From Streptomyces natalensis ATCC 27448 (GTDB lineage: Bacteria; Actinomycetota; Actinomycetes; Streptomycetales; Streptomycetaceae), in assembly GCF_000935125.1 (NCBI RefSeq), contig NZ_JRKI01000023.1, positions 124,001 through 188,000 of the forward strand: a stretch of 64,000 bases of DNA, written 5' to 3'. The notes beneath the pieces are model-generated. The model had not been told where the DNA came from, made no database searches, and saw only the letters and a list, made by a program, of their open reading frames with translations. Made by a program: the position numbers and the translations under genes. Positions 50,277-58,599 of the stretch are shown piece by piece. Positions within the stretch are counted from its first letter, which is position 1; each line of letters starts with the position of its first letter.

Positions 50277-50299
50277 TGCACTTAGGCGACGCTCCCGAA
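50277..50299. other. attR: attR junction (attP arm plus core)
   Basis: The phage arm TGCACTTA (50277-50284) and the core CCGAA (50295-50299) meet host uvrA-like DNA at 50300. Combined with 4280-4300 it rebuilds a dyad-symmetric attP. Confidence 0.85.
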
Positions 50300-50428
50300 G
50301 GCGAGGGAGGACTTGCCCGATCCGGACACCCCGGTGAACGCGACCAGCGCGTCCCTCGGGATGTCCACATCGATGGTGCGGAGGTTGTGCTCACGGGCGC
50401 CGCGCACCCGTACGTACGAGTCGGCCAT
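50282..50428 (-). pseudogene. uvrA-like ABC ATPase, N-terminal fragment
   Basis: Host residues 1-44 ([20 protein letters not shown]..., Walker [10 protein letters not shown] at 33-41, SLAF) are followed by four phage-encoded residues (GSVA) and a TAA at 50282-50284. The 48-residue product would be inactive. The start is 40 bp after the ferredoxin reductase stop, so it may be read from that operon. Confidence 0.93.
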
Positions 50429-50467
50429 CCCTCCATGATCGGGCACTGTCCGCCGTGACCGGCACCG

Positions 50468-51775
50468 TCAGCCGGTGGCCGTGGCGGCGCGGACCCGCTC
50501 GCGGGCCTCCTCCCACGGGACGGGGGCGGCGATCAGTGCGCGCAGACCGCGGACCTGGCGGGGCGGCAGACCGGCGGCGAGGACGCCCACGGCGTGCCCG
50601 TCGCGGCCGTAGAGGGCGACGGCCCGGCGCCCGGCGCGGTCCAGCACGGTGGTCTCGATCCGGTCCGCGCCTGCGGTCAGCCCGTACGCCTGGAGCTTGA
50701 CGGCGTACTGGTCGGACCAGAAGTACGGCACGGGCGCGAACGGCCGGCGCTCGGGAGGCGCTCCCTCGAAGGCGTCCGCGAAGGCGCTCTGGTCGCCCTC
50801 TTCGGCGGCCAGTTCGGCGAGCAGGTTGCGGGCCGCGGCCATGCCCTGTTCGCTGGCGTTCATCCGGTGCTCGAAGCGCACCGGCCGTCCGTGCACCGGA
50901 TGTTCCCAGCGGGCGACGTCGCCGGCCGCGTAGATGCCGGGGGCGGCGGCGCAGTAGGCATCGCAGCGCAGGCCGTCGGTGGTGTCCAGGGCCGGGTCGT
51001 CGCCGAGCCAGCCGACGGCGGGGGTGGAGCCGATGGCGAGCAGGACGGTGTCGGCGGGCAGGCGGGTGCCTTCCCTTTCCCTGGCGTCTGCTTCCCCCTC
51101 GGCCAGCCGTACGCCGGTGACCGCACCGCCCGAGGTGTCGAAGCCCGCCACCGCCGCGGTGCGCAGCGTCACGCCGTGCGCCCGGTGTTCCTCGGCGAGC
51201 AGTTCGCCGATCTCGGTGCCGACGGCCGCGGCCATCGGTATCGGCTCGACGCCGACGAGGGTGACGTCATGGCCCAACTCCCGTGCCACCGCGGCAGCTT
51301 CGCAGCCCAGCACACCGTTGCCGACGATCACCAGGCGGTGGCCGGTGCCGGTCAGCCGGGCGCGCAGCGCCAGCGCGTCGTCGAGGGTGCGCAGGGTGTG
51401 CACCCCGGTGAGCCCCTCGGCGCCGGGCAGCGTACGGGCCGCCACGCCGGTCGCGATGATCACTCCGGCGCAGGGCAGGGTCTCGCCGTTGTCGAGGGTG
51501 AGCGTGCGGGTGGCCGCGTCGAGTCCGGTCGCCCGGGTGCCCAGCCGCAGGTCGAGTGCGAGGGCGGCGAGCTGGTCCTTGCTGCGCAGCAGCAGCCGCT
51601 CCGGCTCCCATGCGCCGTGCAGCAGTTGTTTGGACAGCGGCGGCCGGTCGTAGGGCAGATGCGGTTCGTCGCCGATCAGGGTGAGCGGGCCCCGCCAGCC
51701 GAGGCGGCGCAGCGCTTCGGCGGCGGCGAGTCCGGCGGCGGAGGCTCCGACGACGGCGAGCGGCCGGGCGGTCAT
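50468..51775 (-). CDS. FAD-dependent ferredoxin reductase
   Basis: A 435-aa oxidoreductase of the putidaredoxin/rubredoxin reductase type. It has the FAD-binding GASAAGLAAAEALR at the N-terminus, RPPLSKQLL, the NAD(P)H-binding VIVGNGVLGCEAAAVA at about 150, the IYAAGDVARW FAD motif and a C-terminal reductase domain. It passes electrons from NAD(P)H to the 3Fe-4S ferredoxin encoded immediately upstream, with which it overlaps (ATGA), for use by the P450. Confidence 0.9.
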   Translation of the reverse strand: MTARPLAVVGASAAGLAAAEALRRLGWRGPLTLIGDEPHLPYDRPPLSKQLLHGAWEPERLLLRSKDQLAALALDLRLGTRATGLDAATRTLTLDNGETLPCAGVIIATGVAARTLPGAEGLTGVHTLRTLDDALALRARLTGTGHRLVIVGNGVLGCEAAAVARELGHDVTLVGVEPIPMAAAVGTEIGELLAEEHRAHGVTLRTAAVAGFDTSGGAVTGVRLAEGEADAREREGTRLPADTVLLAIGSTPAVGWLGDDPALDTTDGLRCDAYCAAAPGIYAAGDVARWEHPVHGRPVRFEHRMNASEQGMAAARNLLAELAAEEGDQSAFADAFEGAPPERRPFAPVPYFWSDQYAVKLQAYGLTAGADRIETTVLDRAGRRAVALYGRDGHAVGVLAAGLPPRQVRGLRALIAAPVPWEEARERVRAATATG

Positions 51776-51966
51776 TCGTGCACCTCGATCACGGCGGCCG
51801 GGCAGATGGCGGCCGCTTCGCGGACGGCGTCGTGCTGTCCGGCGGGCGGCTCGGCGTCGAGGAGGACGACGATGCCGTCCTCGTCGCGCTGGTCGAAAAC
51901 CTCGGGGGCGACCAGCACACACTGGCCGGCCGCGCAGCACTTGTCGGCGTCAAGGGTGATCTTCAT
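51772..51966 (-). CDS. 3Fe-4S ferredoxin
   Basis: A 64-aa ferredoxin: cluster ligands in DKCCAAGQC and the later AAICPAAVIEV. The spacing lacks one of the four Cys of a 4Fe-4S site, as usual for P450 ferredoxins. It lies 43 bp after the P450 stop and overlaps the reductase. Confidence 0.9.
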   Translation of the reverse strand: MKITLDADKCCAAGQCVLVAPEVFDQRDEDGIVVLLDAEPPAGQHDAVREAAAICPAAVIEVHE

Positions 51967-52009
51967 GGCGAGTAACTCCGTTATATGCGTGTGTCGTTGA
52001 GGTGGCAGG

Positions 52010-53224
52010 TCACCAGGTGACGGGAAGAGCGTGGCATCCGTAGATCGCCATGTCCGTACGGAACGGGATCTCGTCCACCGGGACCGCGGGCCGCATGGCG
52101 GGGAAGCGGCGCAGCAAGGTGGCGAGCACCACCTGGAGTTCGACCCGGGCCAGCGCCTGGCCGAGGCACTGGTGGATGCCGTAGCCGAAGGCGACGTGGT
52201 GCTGGGCGTTGGGGCGGGTGATGTCGAGGCGGTCGGCGTCGGGGAAGACGGCTTCATCGCGGTTGGCGGACGGGACGGCCGCCACGACGCCCTCGCCCGC
52301 ACGGATGAGGTGTCCGTCGATCTCGATGTCGGTGGTGGCGACCCGGCGGGGGCCGTTGCGGATGATGCTGTGGAAGCGCAGCAGTTCCTCGACGGCGCCG
52401 CGGATCAGGCCGGGGTCCCGGCGCAGCCGCTCCGCGCTCTCCGGGTCCCGCATCAGGGTCAGGGCGCTGAGGCCGATCATGTTCGCGGTGGTCTCGTGCC
52501 CGGCGATGAGCAGCAGGGCGGCGAAGGCGGCCACCTCGTCGTGCGTGATCTCGCCGGTCTGCTGCTGTTCGGTGATCAGGCGGCCGAGGATGTCGTCACC
52601 CGGGGCGGCTTCCTTGGCGGTGACCAACCGGTCGAGATAGTCGCGCAGTTCGATCCGGGCCGCCTCGCGCTCCTCGTCGGCGACGGTGCGGGAGAGCAGG
52701 GTGCCGGTGAGCCGCTGGAAGACTTCGTGGTCGTCGTAGGGGACGCCGAGCAGCAGGCTGATGACGAGCGAGGGGACGGGCAGGGCCAGGGCTTCGACGA
52801 GGTCCACCGGGCCGCCGTCGCGCTCCATGGCGTCGCACAGCTCGTCGGTGATCCGCTGGATCTCCGGGCGCAGCGCCTCGACCCGCTTGACCATGAACTC
52901 CCGGGTGACCATCCGGCGCAGCCGGGTGTGCTCCGGCGGGTCCCGGCGGATGAAACCGCGGTTCTGGGTGTTCCCGCCGCCGGTCATCCCGCTGAGCGGG
53001 TAGCCGTGGAGGGTGGTGTCGGAGCTGAAGCGGGTGTCCCCGAGGATCGCGCGGATGTCGTGGTAGCGGGTGGCCAGCCAGGCCCAACTGCCGTCCGGGA
53101 GCGAGATCTTGGAGATCGGCTGCTCGGTGCGCAGGGCGTCGAAGGCGGCGGGGGGATCGAAGGGGCAGCCGGTGGGGGGCTGGACGGGCAGCGGGGCCGG
53201 AGCCGGAGCCGTGGGGATCGTCAT
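52010..53224 (-). CDS. cytochrome P450 (CYP105-like)
   Basis: A 404-aa soluble P450. The I-helix oxygen-binding motif is AGHETTAN, the ExxR motif lies in VEELLRFHS, and the haem loop FGYGIHQCLGQALA carries ligand Cys at about 353. The sequence style (PPEHTRLRRMVTREF, AVPSANRDEAVFPDAD) is that of Streptomyces CYP105-type monooxygenases. It forms a complete three-component system with the downstream ferredoxin and reductase. Substrate unknown. Confidence 0.92.
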   Translation of the reverse strand: MTIPTAPAPAPLPVQPPTGCPFDPPAAFDALRTEQPISKISLPDGSWAWLATRYHDIRAILGDTRFSSDTTLHGYPLSGMTGGGNTQNRGFIRRDPPEHTRLRRMVTREFMVKRVEALRPEIQRITDELCDAMERDGGPVDLVEALALPVPSLVISLLLGVPYDDHEVFQRLTGTLLSRTVADEEREAARIELRDYLDRLVTAKEAAPGDDILGRLITEQQQTGEITHDEVAAFAALLLIAGHETTANMIGLSALTLMRDPESAERLRRDPGLIRGAVEELLRFHSIIRNGPRRVATTDIEIDGHLIRAGEGVVAAVPSANRDEAVFPDADRLDITRPNAQHHVAFGYGIHQCLGQALARVELQVVLATLLRRFPAMRPAVPVDEIPFRTDMAIYGCHALPVTW

Positions 53225-53402
53225 CTCACTCTCCTTGTACGCACGCCGACAGGGACGTGCGCCACGAGTAGAACGTTCGCCTAACGACTGTAAGCTTACA
53301 TGTGTAATGCACAGGTAAGTGGGTGGCAGGGGTTCCCACGAGGTGTTCGGGGCGCCACGGGGTGTTCAGGGCGCCGGGTGGTGCTCCGGAAGACGGCCCG
53401 GT

Positions 53403-54020
53403 TCAGCGCTCCAGCAGCAGCTGAAGCATCTCGTCGACGAACCGGTCCAGCCGGCCGGCGTCCTTGCGGCTCGGCATGACCTGCCAGAGCATGACGCGGC
53501 CGTGCACCGCCGCCCACAGCACATACGGCGCCTCGGTGCGCGTACCGCGCACCCGCCAGCCCGCCTCCTCGCAGGCGGTCAGCGCGTCATGGAAGCCGCG
53601 TACCAGGGGCGCGGCGGGGTGCCCGGCCAGCCGCTCGGGGCCCACCGGGGTCTGCCGGGTCTCATAGAGCAGCCGGTAGGTGGCCGGGTGGCCGATGGCG
53701 TAACGGCAGTACGCGCGCAGCTGGGCGCGCAGCCGGGCGACGGGGTCGTCGTCGGCCTGCGCGGCGGCCTCGGCCATGGCGCGGCCCAGCCGGTCGTAGC
53801 TGACCTCCATGGTCGCCCAGACCAGCTCGGTCTTGTCCGCGAAATGGCGGTAGATGCTGGGCGCGGCGACGCCCGCCTCGCGGGCCACCGCGCGCAGCGA
53901 CAGCGCGTCCTCGCTGCCGACCTCTTCCAGGAGGCGTTCGGTGGCGCGCAGGAGTTCCTCCCGCAGCCGCTCGCCCTGGCCGCGCGGGTTACGGGGCCGG
54001 GCGGCCGCACTCTCGCTCAC
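53403..54020 (-). CDS. TetR/AcrR family regulator
   Basis: A 205-aa repressor-type protein from GTG 54020. The HTH is typical (LSLRAVAREAGVAAPSIYRHFADKTEL, residues about 45-71). The C-terminal domain (YAIGHPATYRLLYETRQ, AVHGRVMLW) matches the WHG-type TetR C-terminus. It lies 178 bp upstream of the P450 gene in the same direction and probably regulates that cluster or itself. Confidence 0.85.
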   Translation of the reverse strand: MSESAAARPRNPRGQGERLREELLRATERLLEEVGSEDALSLRAVAREAGVAAPSIYRHFADKTELVWATMEVSYDRLGRAMAEAAAQADDDPVARLRAQLRAYCRYAIGHPATYRLLYETRQTPVGPERLAGHPAAPLVRGFHDALTACEEAGWRVRGTRTEAPYVLWAAVHGRVMLWQVMPSRKDAGRLDRFVDEMLQLLLER

Positions 54021-54165
54021 TGCCTCCGGTCCTTCCCGGCCGCGCCGATGGCCGCCGCTGTCCGCTGCTTGCTCCCCGGTCCGCGGGGATCCGCGCGATC
54101 CGGTGGGTGACCAGGGTTTCATACCTCTGCGGCGGCCCGTGCCGGAGCGGCCCGGGAGCGCGGGT

Positions 54166-55353
54166 TCACCCGCCCATGCGCAGCCCGTCGGCGCCGGCGC
54201 CCCGGCTGAGCACCGCCGCGCGGATCGCCTTGCGCACGTCGCGGTGCGCCTGGGTCCGGGCGAGGTTGCGCACCCGCAGCGGCGGCCCCAGGTCGGTGAG
54301 CTGCGGGATGTACTGCGCCCTGGTGACCCGCCAGCGCTGCCCGGCCCGGCGGGGCGGGGCGAACCGGAAGCGGGCGAGGGTGCCCCAGTTGCCCTCCGGC
54401 TTGCGCATCCCGCCGGCGAGCTGGTTGCCGAGGCCGTAGACGACCCAGGTGCCGTTGACCTTCTCGTACGGCTGCGGGGTGTGCGCATGGGTGCCGAGGA
54501 TCAGGTCGATGTCGGGGCGGCCGTTGGTCTGCGAGGCGGTGAGCGCACGGGCGAGGGTGAGCTGCTCCTTGGTGGGCGCCGTGTGGTACTCCGTGCCCCA
54601 GTGCGGGCTGACGACCACGACATCGGCACCGGCCCGGCGGGCGGCCCGCGCATCGGTGATGATCTTCTCCACATTGAGCAGATTCACCGTCCAGGGGGCG
54701 GAAGCCGGGCGGCGCTTCTGGTCGGTGCCGTAGGTGTACGCGAGTTGGGCCACCTGCGCCCCGCCCTCGGCCCGCAGCACCGCCGGCCGCATCCCCTCGG
54801 CGGCATCGCGCCCGGAGCCGACATGCCGCAGCCCGACGGTGTCCATCGCCTCCAGGGTGCGGCTCACCCCGGGAACGCCCTGGTCGAGCACGTGGTTGGA
54901 GGCGGTGGAGCAGGAGTCGTAGCCGGTGGCCTTCAGGGCAGTGGCGACCTGGGGCGGCGCCTGGTAGACGGGATAGCCGGTGAACGGGCCGGACAGCGGG
55001 CCGAGCGGGGCGTTGAGATGACACAGCGCCAGGTCCGCGCGGGAGACGACCGGTTGCACCTCCGTCAGCATCGGCCGGAAGTCATAGCCCGTGCCCGCCG
55101 CATCGCGCCGCGCCGTGCGCAGCACGTCCGGGGAGGACGGGATGATGTCGCCGGAGGCGACGAGGGTGAAGGGGCGGGCGTCCTTCGCCGGGCCGGCCCC
55201 GACCGGGCCGCGCGGCTGCGCCTTGGCGAGCGGCTTCCGGACGGGATACGGCGCCGGATGCGGGAGGGGATACGGGGACGAGAGCCGACCGCCGCAACCC
55301 GCGGCCAGCGCGGCGGCCAGGGCGACGGCCGCATACCGTGTGCGTGCGCTCAT
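54166..55353 (-). CDS. CapA/PGA-synthesis-type lipoprotein
   Basis: A 395-aa protein. A lipoprotein signal with lipobox LAAGC (Cys20) precedes a metallophosphoesterase-like CapA domain: LVASGDIIPSS, STASNHVLDQG, VVVSPHWGTEYH, LILGTHAHTPQP and VYGLGNQLAGG. CapA-family proteins act in poly-gamma-glutamate or other surface-polymer metabolism. The role of the Streptomyces members is not established. Confidence 0.88.
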   Translation of the reverse strand: MSARTRYAAVALAAALAAGCGGRLSSPYPLPHPAPYPVRKPLAKAQPRGPVGAGPAKDARPFTLVASGDIIPSSPDVLRTARRDAAGTGYDFRPMLTEVQPVVSRADLALCHLNAPLGPLSGPFTGYPVYQAPPQVATALKATGYDSCSTASNHVLDQGVPGVSRTLEAMDTVGLRHVGSGRDAAEGMRPAVLRAEGGAQVAQLAYTYGTDQKRRPASAPWTVNLLNVEKIITDARAARRAGADVVVVSPHWGTEYHTAPTKEQLTLARALTASQTNGRPDIDLILGTHAHTPQPYEKVNGTWVVYGLGNQLAGGMRKPEGNWGTLARFRFAPPRRAGQRWRVTRAQYIPQLTDLGPPLRVRNLARTQAHRDVRKAIRAAVLSRGAGADGLRMGG

Positions 55354-55600
55354 GCCGAGACTCCCCCGGTCTCCGACCGGGGGACCCCCACGCTTCGCTC
55401 GGCCTCGCATGCGCGAGGCGCGCACCTCTGCATGATTCGCTCGCTGTGCTCGCTCATGCCCGACACACATACCACCGCTTACCGGGCCATTCCCCCCGAG
55501 CCGCCGGGACGTCCGGCGCTCTCCCCCGTACGGCCCTCCGACGACGCCGCCACACCGTACGGGCGCGGCGGCCGGAGACCGTCCGCGGCCCGGGAGTTGA

Positions 55601-55984
55601 TCATCCCCGCGCGCTGATACAGAACGGCTGCCCGGACGGGTCCAGCAGGACCGTCCAGCGCTCGCCGCCCGGCTGGTGGTCGGGCTTGGTCGCGCCCAGG
55701 GACAACAGCAGCTCCTCGGTGGCGGCGACGTCGTCGCAGGCCAGTTCGAGGTGGAAGACGAGCTCGTCCGCCGGCCAGTCGGGGGCGCGGAAGTCCTTGG
55801 CCGTGTAGAAGACATAGCCGGTGGTGCCGTCGCTGATCATCGCCGCCGAGTCGCCGTACGTCTGCGTGACCTTCCAGCCCAGGGCGGCCGCGTAGAAGTC
55901 GGCCAGCGCCTTGCCGTCATGCCCCCAGAACGCCGCCCCGCTCAGCCGTGCGGTCGCGTCGCCCGTGGTCTTCTCGCTGCTCAT
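55601..55984 (-). CDS. VOC (glyoxalase-fold) protein
   Basis: A 127-aa protein with one VOC repeat pair: LSGAAFWGHDGKALADFYAA and VFHLELACDDVAATEELLL, ending WTVLLDPSGQPFCIS. This is the common short actinobacterial glyoxalase/bleomycin-resistance-like family. The metal-ligand pattern (Glu/His) is only partly kept, so the function may be binding rather than catalysis. Confidence 0.83.
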   Translation of the reverse strand: MSSEKTTGDATARLSGAAFWGHDGKALADFYAAALGWKVTQTYGDSAAMISDGTTGYVFYTAKDFRAPDWPADELVFHLELACDDVAATEELLLSLGATKPDHQPGGERWTVLLDPSGQPFCISARG

Positions 55985-56137
55985 CGCGCTGTTCCTCCAT
56001 ACGGTGCCCGAGCCGCGCCACTCGCGACCCGCGCCACCGACGCTATGAGCCATCTAGGACGGATGATGTCCTCAACCCTCGACTGTCCGTCCGTCGTGCC
56101 GCCCTGCTCCGGCCCTGCTTCCCGTGCTGCCGCCGCC

Positions 56138-56485
56138 CTACTGCCACCCGCCTCGGGCGCGCATCCCGGCCGCCGTCCGAGTCGCGTCGTAGTCGTCCGC
56201 GACGCCCGGCACCAGCACCAGATCGCCCTCGATGTGCCGGGCACGCAGCGGCAGGATCTCCTGATACGCGGGCGAGTCGTACCAGGCGCGGGCCCGCTCG
56301 ATGTCCGGGAACTCCAGCACGACGAGGGCGCCCGGCCACTCCCCCTCGCGCACCTCGACCTCGGCGTTGTGCACCCGGAACCGCCCGCCGAACGGGTCCA
56401 TGGTCGCCTGGATCTCCTCGATGTACCGGGCGATTTCGGGGTGCGGCGCGGCCGGGCGGAGGTGGGCTATCGCGTAGGCGGTCAT
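56138..56485 (-). CDS. DUF1330 family protein
   Basis: A 115-aa dimeric alpha-beta-barrel-type protein: MTAYAIAHLRPAAPHPEIAR, VLEFPDIERARAWYDSPAYQ and ILPLRARHIEGDLVLVPGV are the DUF1330 blocks. Function unknown. It neighbours the VOC gene on the same strand. Confidence 0.85.
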   Translation of the reverse strand: MTAYAIAHLRPAAPHPEIARYIEEIQATMDPFGGRFRVHNAEVEVREGEWPGALVVLEFPDIERARAWYDSPAYQEILPLRARHIEGDLVLVPGVADDYDATRTAAGMRARGGWQ

Positions 56486-56768
56486 GGGTCTGCCTCTCTC
56501 CGGGGACGGGGGCGCGGGATGCGCCGAGGTCAACGGTGGCAGCCGGGGCCGTACGGGGCGATTACCTCCGGGGTAACACGAGGCTGAGCAGGGACACAGG
56601 AAGGGACGCCCAAAGCGGTCACTGTGAGCTGGAGTTGCCCCACTATCCATCCGTCACCGTCCGGGAGAGTCCACCGGAATTTGCCTCTGGTGGCTCCCCC
56701 TTTGGCTCCCGGCCTGCCTAGATCTGGCTCCCCACCGTGGCCCGAGATAGCCGTCACAACTCACCCTC
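56486..56768. other. intergenic stretch with three GGCTCCC repeats
   Basis: No gene supported. GGCTCCC occurs at 56692-56698, 56704-56710 and 56726-56732. A minus-strand frame of 75 codons (56530-56757) is proteinaceous in part (FRWTLPDGDGWIVGQ) and could be the tail of a lost gene. Confidence 0.4.
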
Positions 56769-56876
56769 GAACATGAAGTGAGGGGACCCGGACAGTCCGT
56801 CCGGGTCCCCTCACTTCATGGCCTTCACACTCGTCTCAGTGGCACGGCCGCGAAGACGACTCCCCACTGCGTTACC
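56769..56876. repeat. 107-bp imperfect direct repeat, copy A, with 22-bp perfect hairpin
   Basis: About 86% identical by eye to 63839-63945. The hairpin 56772-56820 (CATGAAGTGAGGGGACCCGG... and its complement, loop AGTCC) is perfect. The partner copy differs inside the stem by a compensated base pair. Confidence 0.85.
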
Positions 56877-56939
56877 AGTTCGATCAGTCTGGCCAACCAG
56901 TATTGCCGTCGGCCTTGCAATTCGGGGCGTGCCAGGGGG

Positions 56940-57530
56940 TCAGGCGCGGCGCCACGCTTCGAAGAATCGCTCGCGGTCCTCTGCCGTTTCGAACTCCCGT
57001 CGACTGGCCAGCACGACGCGCCATGCGCTCATCTCTGCATCCCGCAGCCACAGCTCGCCCCCGTACTGGCCATTGACGCCGACTGTGCCATGGTCGAGGG
57101 CTGAGCCGATGGCCTCAGCCACATGGGTGCGCTGAGCTGGCGTCAGCTCCCCCAGGAAGCTCAGAACACGGGAGGCGATACCGCCCTCGTTGCCGTTATG
57201 GATGCGGTCGAAGAAGGGGCCGCCCATGTTGGCAGGGTGGATGTTCCAGGCTGCGCTGCCTCCGGCGTCGCGGATGCGCTCCCAGAAGTCCTTCCCTTCT
57301 GCGGTTCCTGGCAACGGAAGTGCCGCGAACAGGTCGATCAAGTGACCGTTGGCGGCATGGTTGTACGCCGTATCGCAGGTTGTAGCAGCGGCGATTGCGG
57401 CAACGTGGCTGGCAGTGAGGGCGCCATCCTCTGGCCAGTCGAGCGGGACGTTGAGCTTCGTGGCGAGGTGCTGTTCTAGTTCGTCGTGCTCATCAGGCTG
57501 TTCGCTGCCGACACGCCGGTTCACGATCAC
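56940..57530 (-). CDS. hypothetical protein
   Basis: A 196-aa acidic protein from GTG 57530 (GGGGGA 4 nt upstream); a longer frame upstream is not protein-like. Helical segments predominate (LEQHLATKLNVPLDWPEDG, LGELTPAQRTHVAEAIGSAL), with aromatic patches (ELWLRDAEMSAWRVVLASR). No family recognised. The downstream hairpin of repeat A serves as its terminator. It diverges from the gene at 57826. Confidence 0.6.
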   Translation of the reverse strand: MIVNRRVGSEQPDEHDELEQHLATKLNVPLDWPEDGALTASHVAAIAAATTCDTAYNHAANGHLIDLFAALPLPGTAEGKDFWERIRDAGGSAAWNIHPANMGGPFFDRIHNGNEGGIASRVLSFLGELTPAQRTHVAEAIGSALDHGTVGVNGQYGGELWLRDAEMSAWRVVLASRREFETAEDRERFFEAWRRA

Positions 57531-57825
57531 ACTGTCCCCCAGGGGCTTTGGTCCGATACTCGGACCTGCCAGCATGCCAGTGCCGGGAACCTCGGCGTGG
57601 GTGGTTTCTGGACGAGCTGATTGCCCATCGCGAGCCCCATGACCCGACCGAGCGACTGCTTCGTCCCGAAGCAACTTGTGCGGGCGCTCGACCTGGGGCC
57701 GCTGCGTCTCTCACCTGCTCCAATGTTCCGTCACTGTGCGCGCGGGTTCGCCGGTGTACGTCGGCGTTGTCACGCAGTTGGGCACTCTCCCCAGGAAGCA
57801 GGTAGCGAGGTGTCAGGATGATGGC

Positions 57826-58485
57826 GTGGTGATCCCCGGATATGAGGACGACCCTCTTGCGTTCAATGAGGAATTGCTCGGCCTTCCCGGTTTCTGGCCC
57901 GCGCACCTGTTGTGGCTGGCCGAAGAGGAGGACGTGGATCCTGAGCCCGGATGGTTCGGCATCGACGGCGCGGACACCGAGGAGACCTACGGGACTCTCA
58001 CTGACCCGGCTTCCTGGCCTGTCCTCCGGCTGCCCTTGCAACGCGGACACACTATTCTGATCGTCTATCGCAACTTTCCCGAGGGCTGCGGAATCGACTA
58101 CTACTTGACCCACCCCAGCTGGGACCGACCACGCTCGCTCGGCAGCATCGAAGGCCACTTCGCCGGCCCCGGTCTCGCCTGGCGCGAACTGGTCCACATT
58201 GCTCAGCATCCAGGTGTGGGCCCCGGGGTCACCACCCCGCACGCTCGCCTGCTCCTCCTATTGCCCGTTCTCGGCGACGCGGCACTACCCCCGGATGCCG
58301 TCGACGTTGTCGAGAGTGCCCTGGACGCCATCGACGCTCCCCCGCAGACGCGCACGATTCTCGCCGAGGCGTTGCTGGACCACCCTTTCTGGGAAGCTCC
58401 TCCTTGGTACTTCGATGAGCCTGACGCCTCTCCTCTCAGTGGTGGGAATGCAACTCCCTACCCAGTCGAGTTCTACGCTGCTTGA
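57826..58485 (+). CDS. hypothetical protein
   Basis: A 219-aa acidic protein from GTG 57826 (AGGA about 7 nt upstream). The sequence (YEDDPLAFNEELLGLPGFWP, IDYYLTHPSWDRPRSLGSIE, LVHIAQHPGVGPG) resembles the many Streptomyces proteins found near SMI1/Imm-type immunity genes, but no family is certain. Residues 140-185 are helical (ARLLLLLPVLGDAAL, TILAEALLDHPFW). Single plus-strand gene in the island. Confidence 0.6.
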   Translation: MVIPGYEDDPLAFNEELLGLPGFWPAHLLWLAEEEDVDPEPGWFGIDGADTEETYGTLTDPASWPVLRLPLQRGHTILIVYRNFPEGCGIDYYLTHPSWDRPRSLGSIEGHFAGPGLAWRELVHIAQHPGVGPGVTTPHARLLLLLPVLGDAALPPDAVDVVESALDAIDAPPQTRTILAEALLDHPFWEAPPWYFDEPDASPLSGGNATPYPVEFYAA

Positions 58486-58599
58486 GCAGCTGGAGTCCGC
58501 GCATGGGGGGGCTTCGGCCTCTCCCTTGATCAGGGCATCTGCCTTGCAGAGGCCTTGGGCACTGCCGGCTGATCCCATAACGCTGGAAGCCGCTCGAAC

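Larger units (their letters stand above)
4275..50299. mobile_element. integrated temperate siphovirus-type prophage, about 46 kb
   Basis: The element is bounded by the shared pentamer CCGAA at 4275-4279 and 50295-50299. Deleting the intervening DNA rejoins the uvrA-like gene in frame: ...SSLAF from the right and GTLYAE from the left. It carries a serine integrase next to the right end, an early replication module, lysis genes, and a full tail, head and packaging set in an order typical of long-tailed actinophages. Most genes read leftward. Several plus-strand cassettes look like morons. The terminase large subunit is frameshifted, so the prophage may be unable to package unless that is a sequencing error. 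Confidence 0.95.

Noticed and set aside
52031..53284. 417-codon plus-strand frame opposite the P450 gene
   Set aside because: Low-complexity antisense shadow of a well-supported P450 in high-GC DNA.
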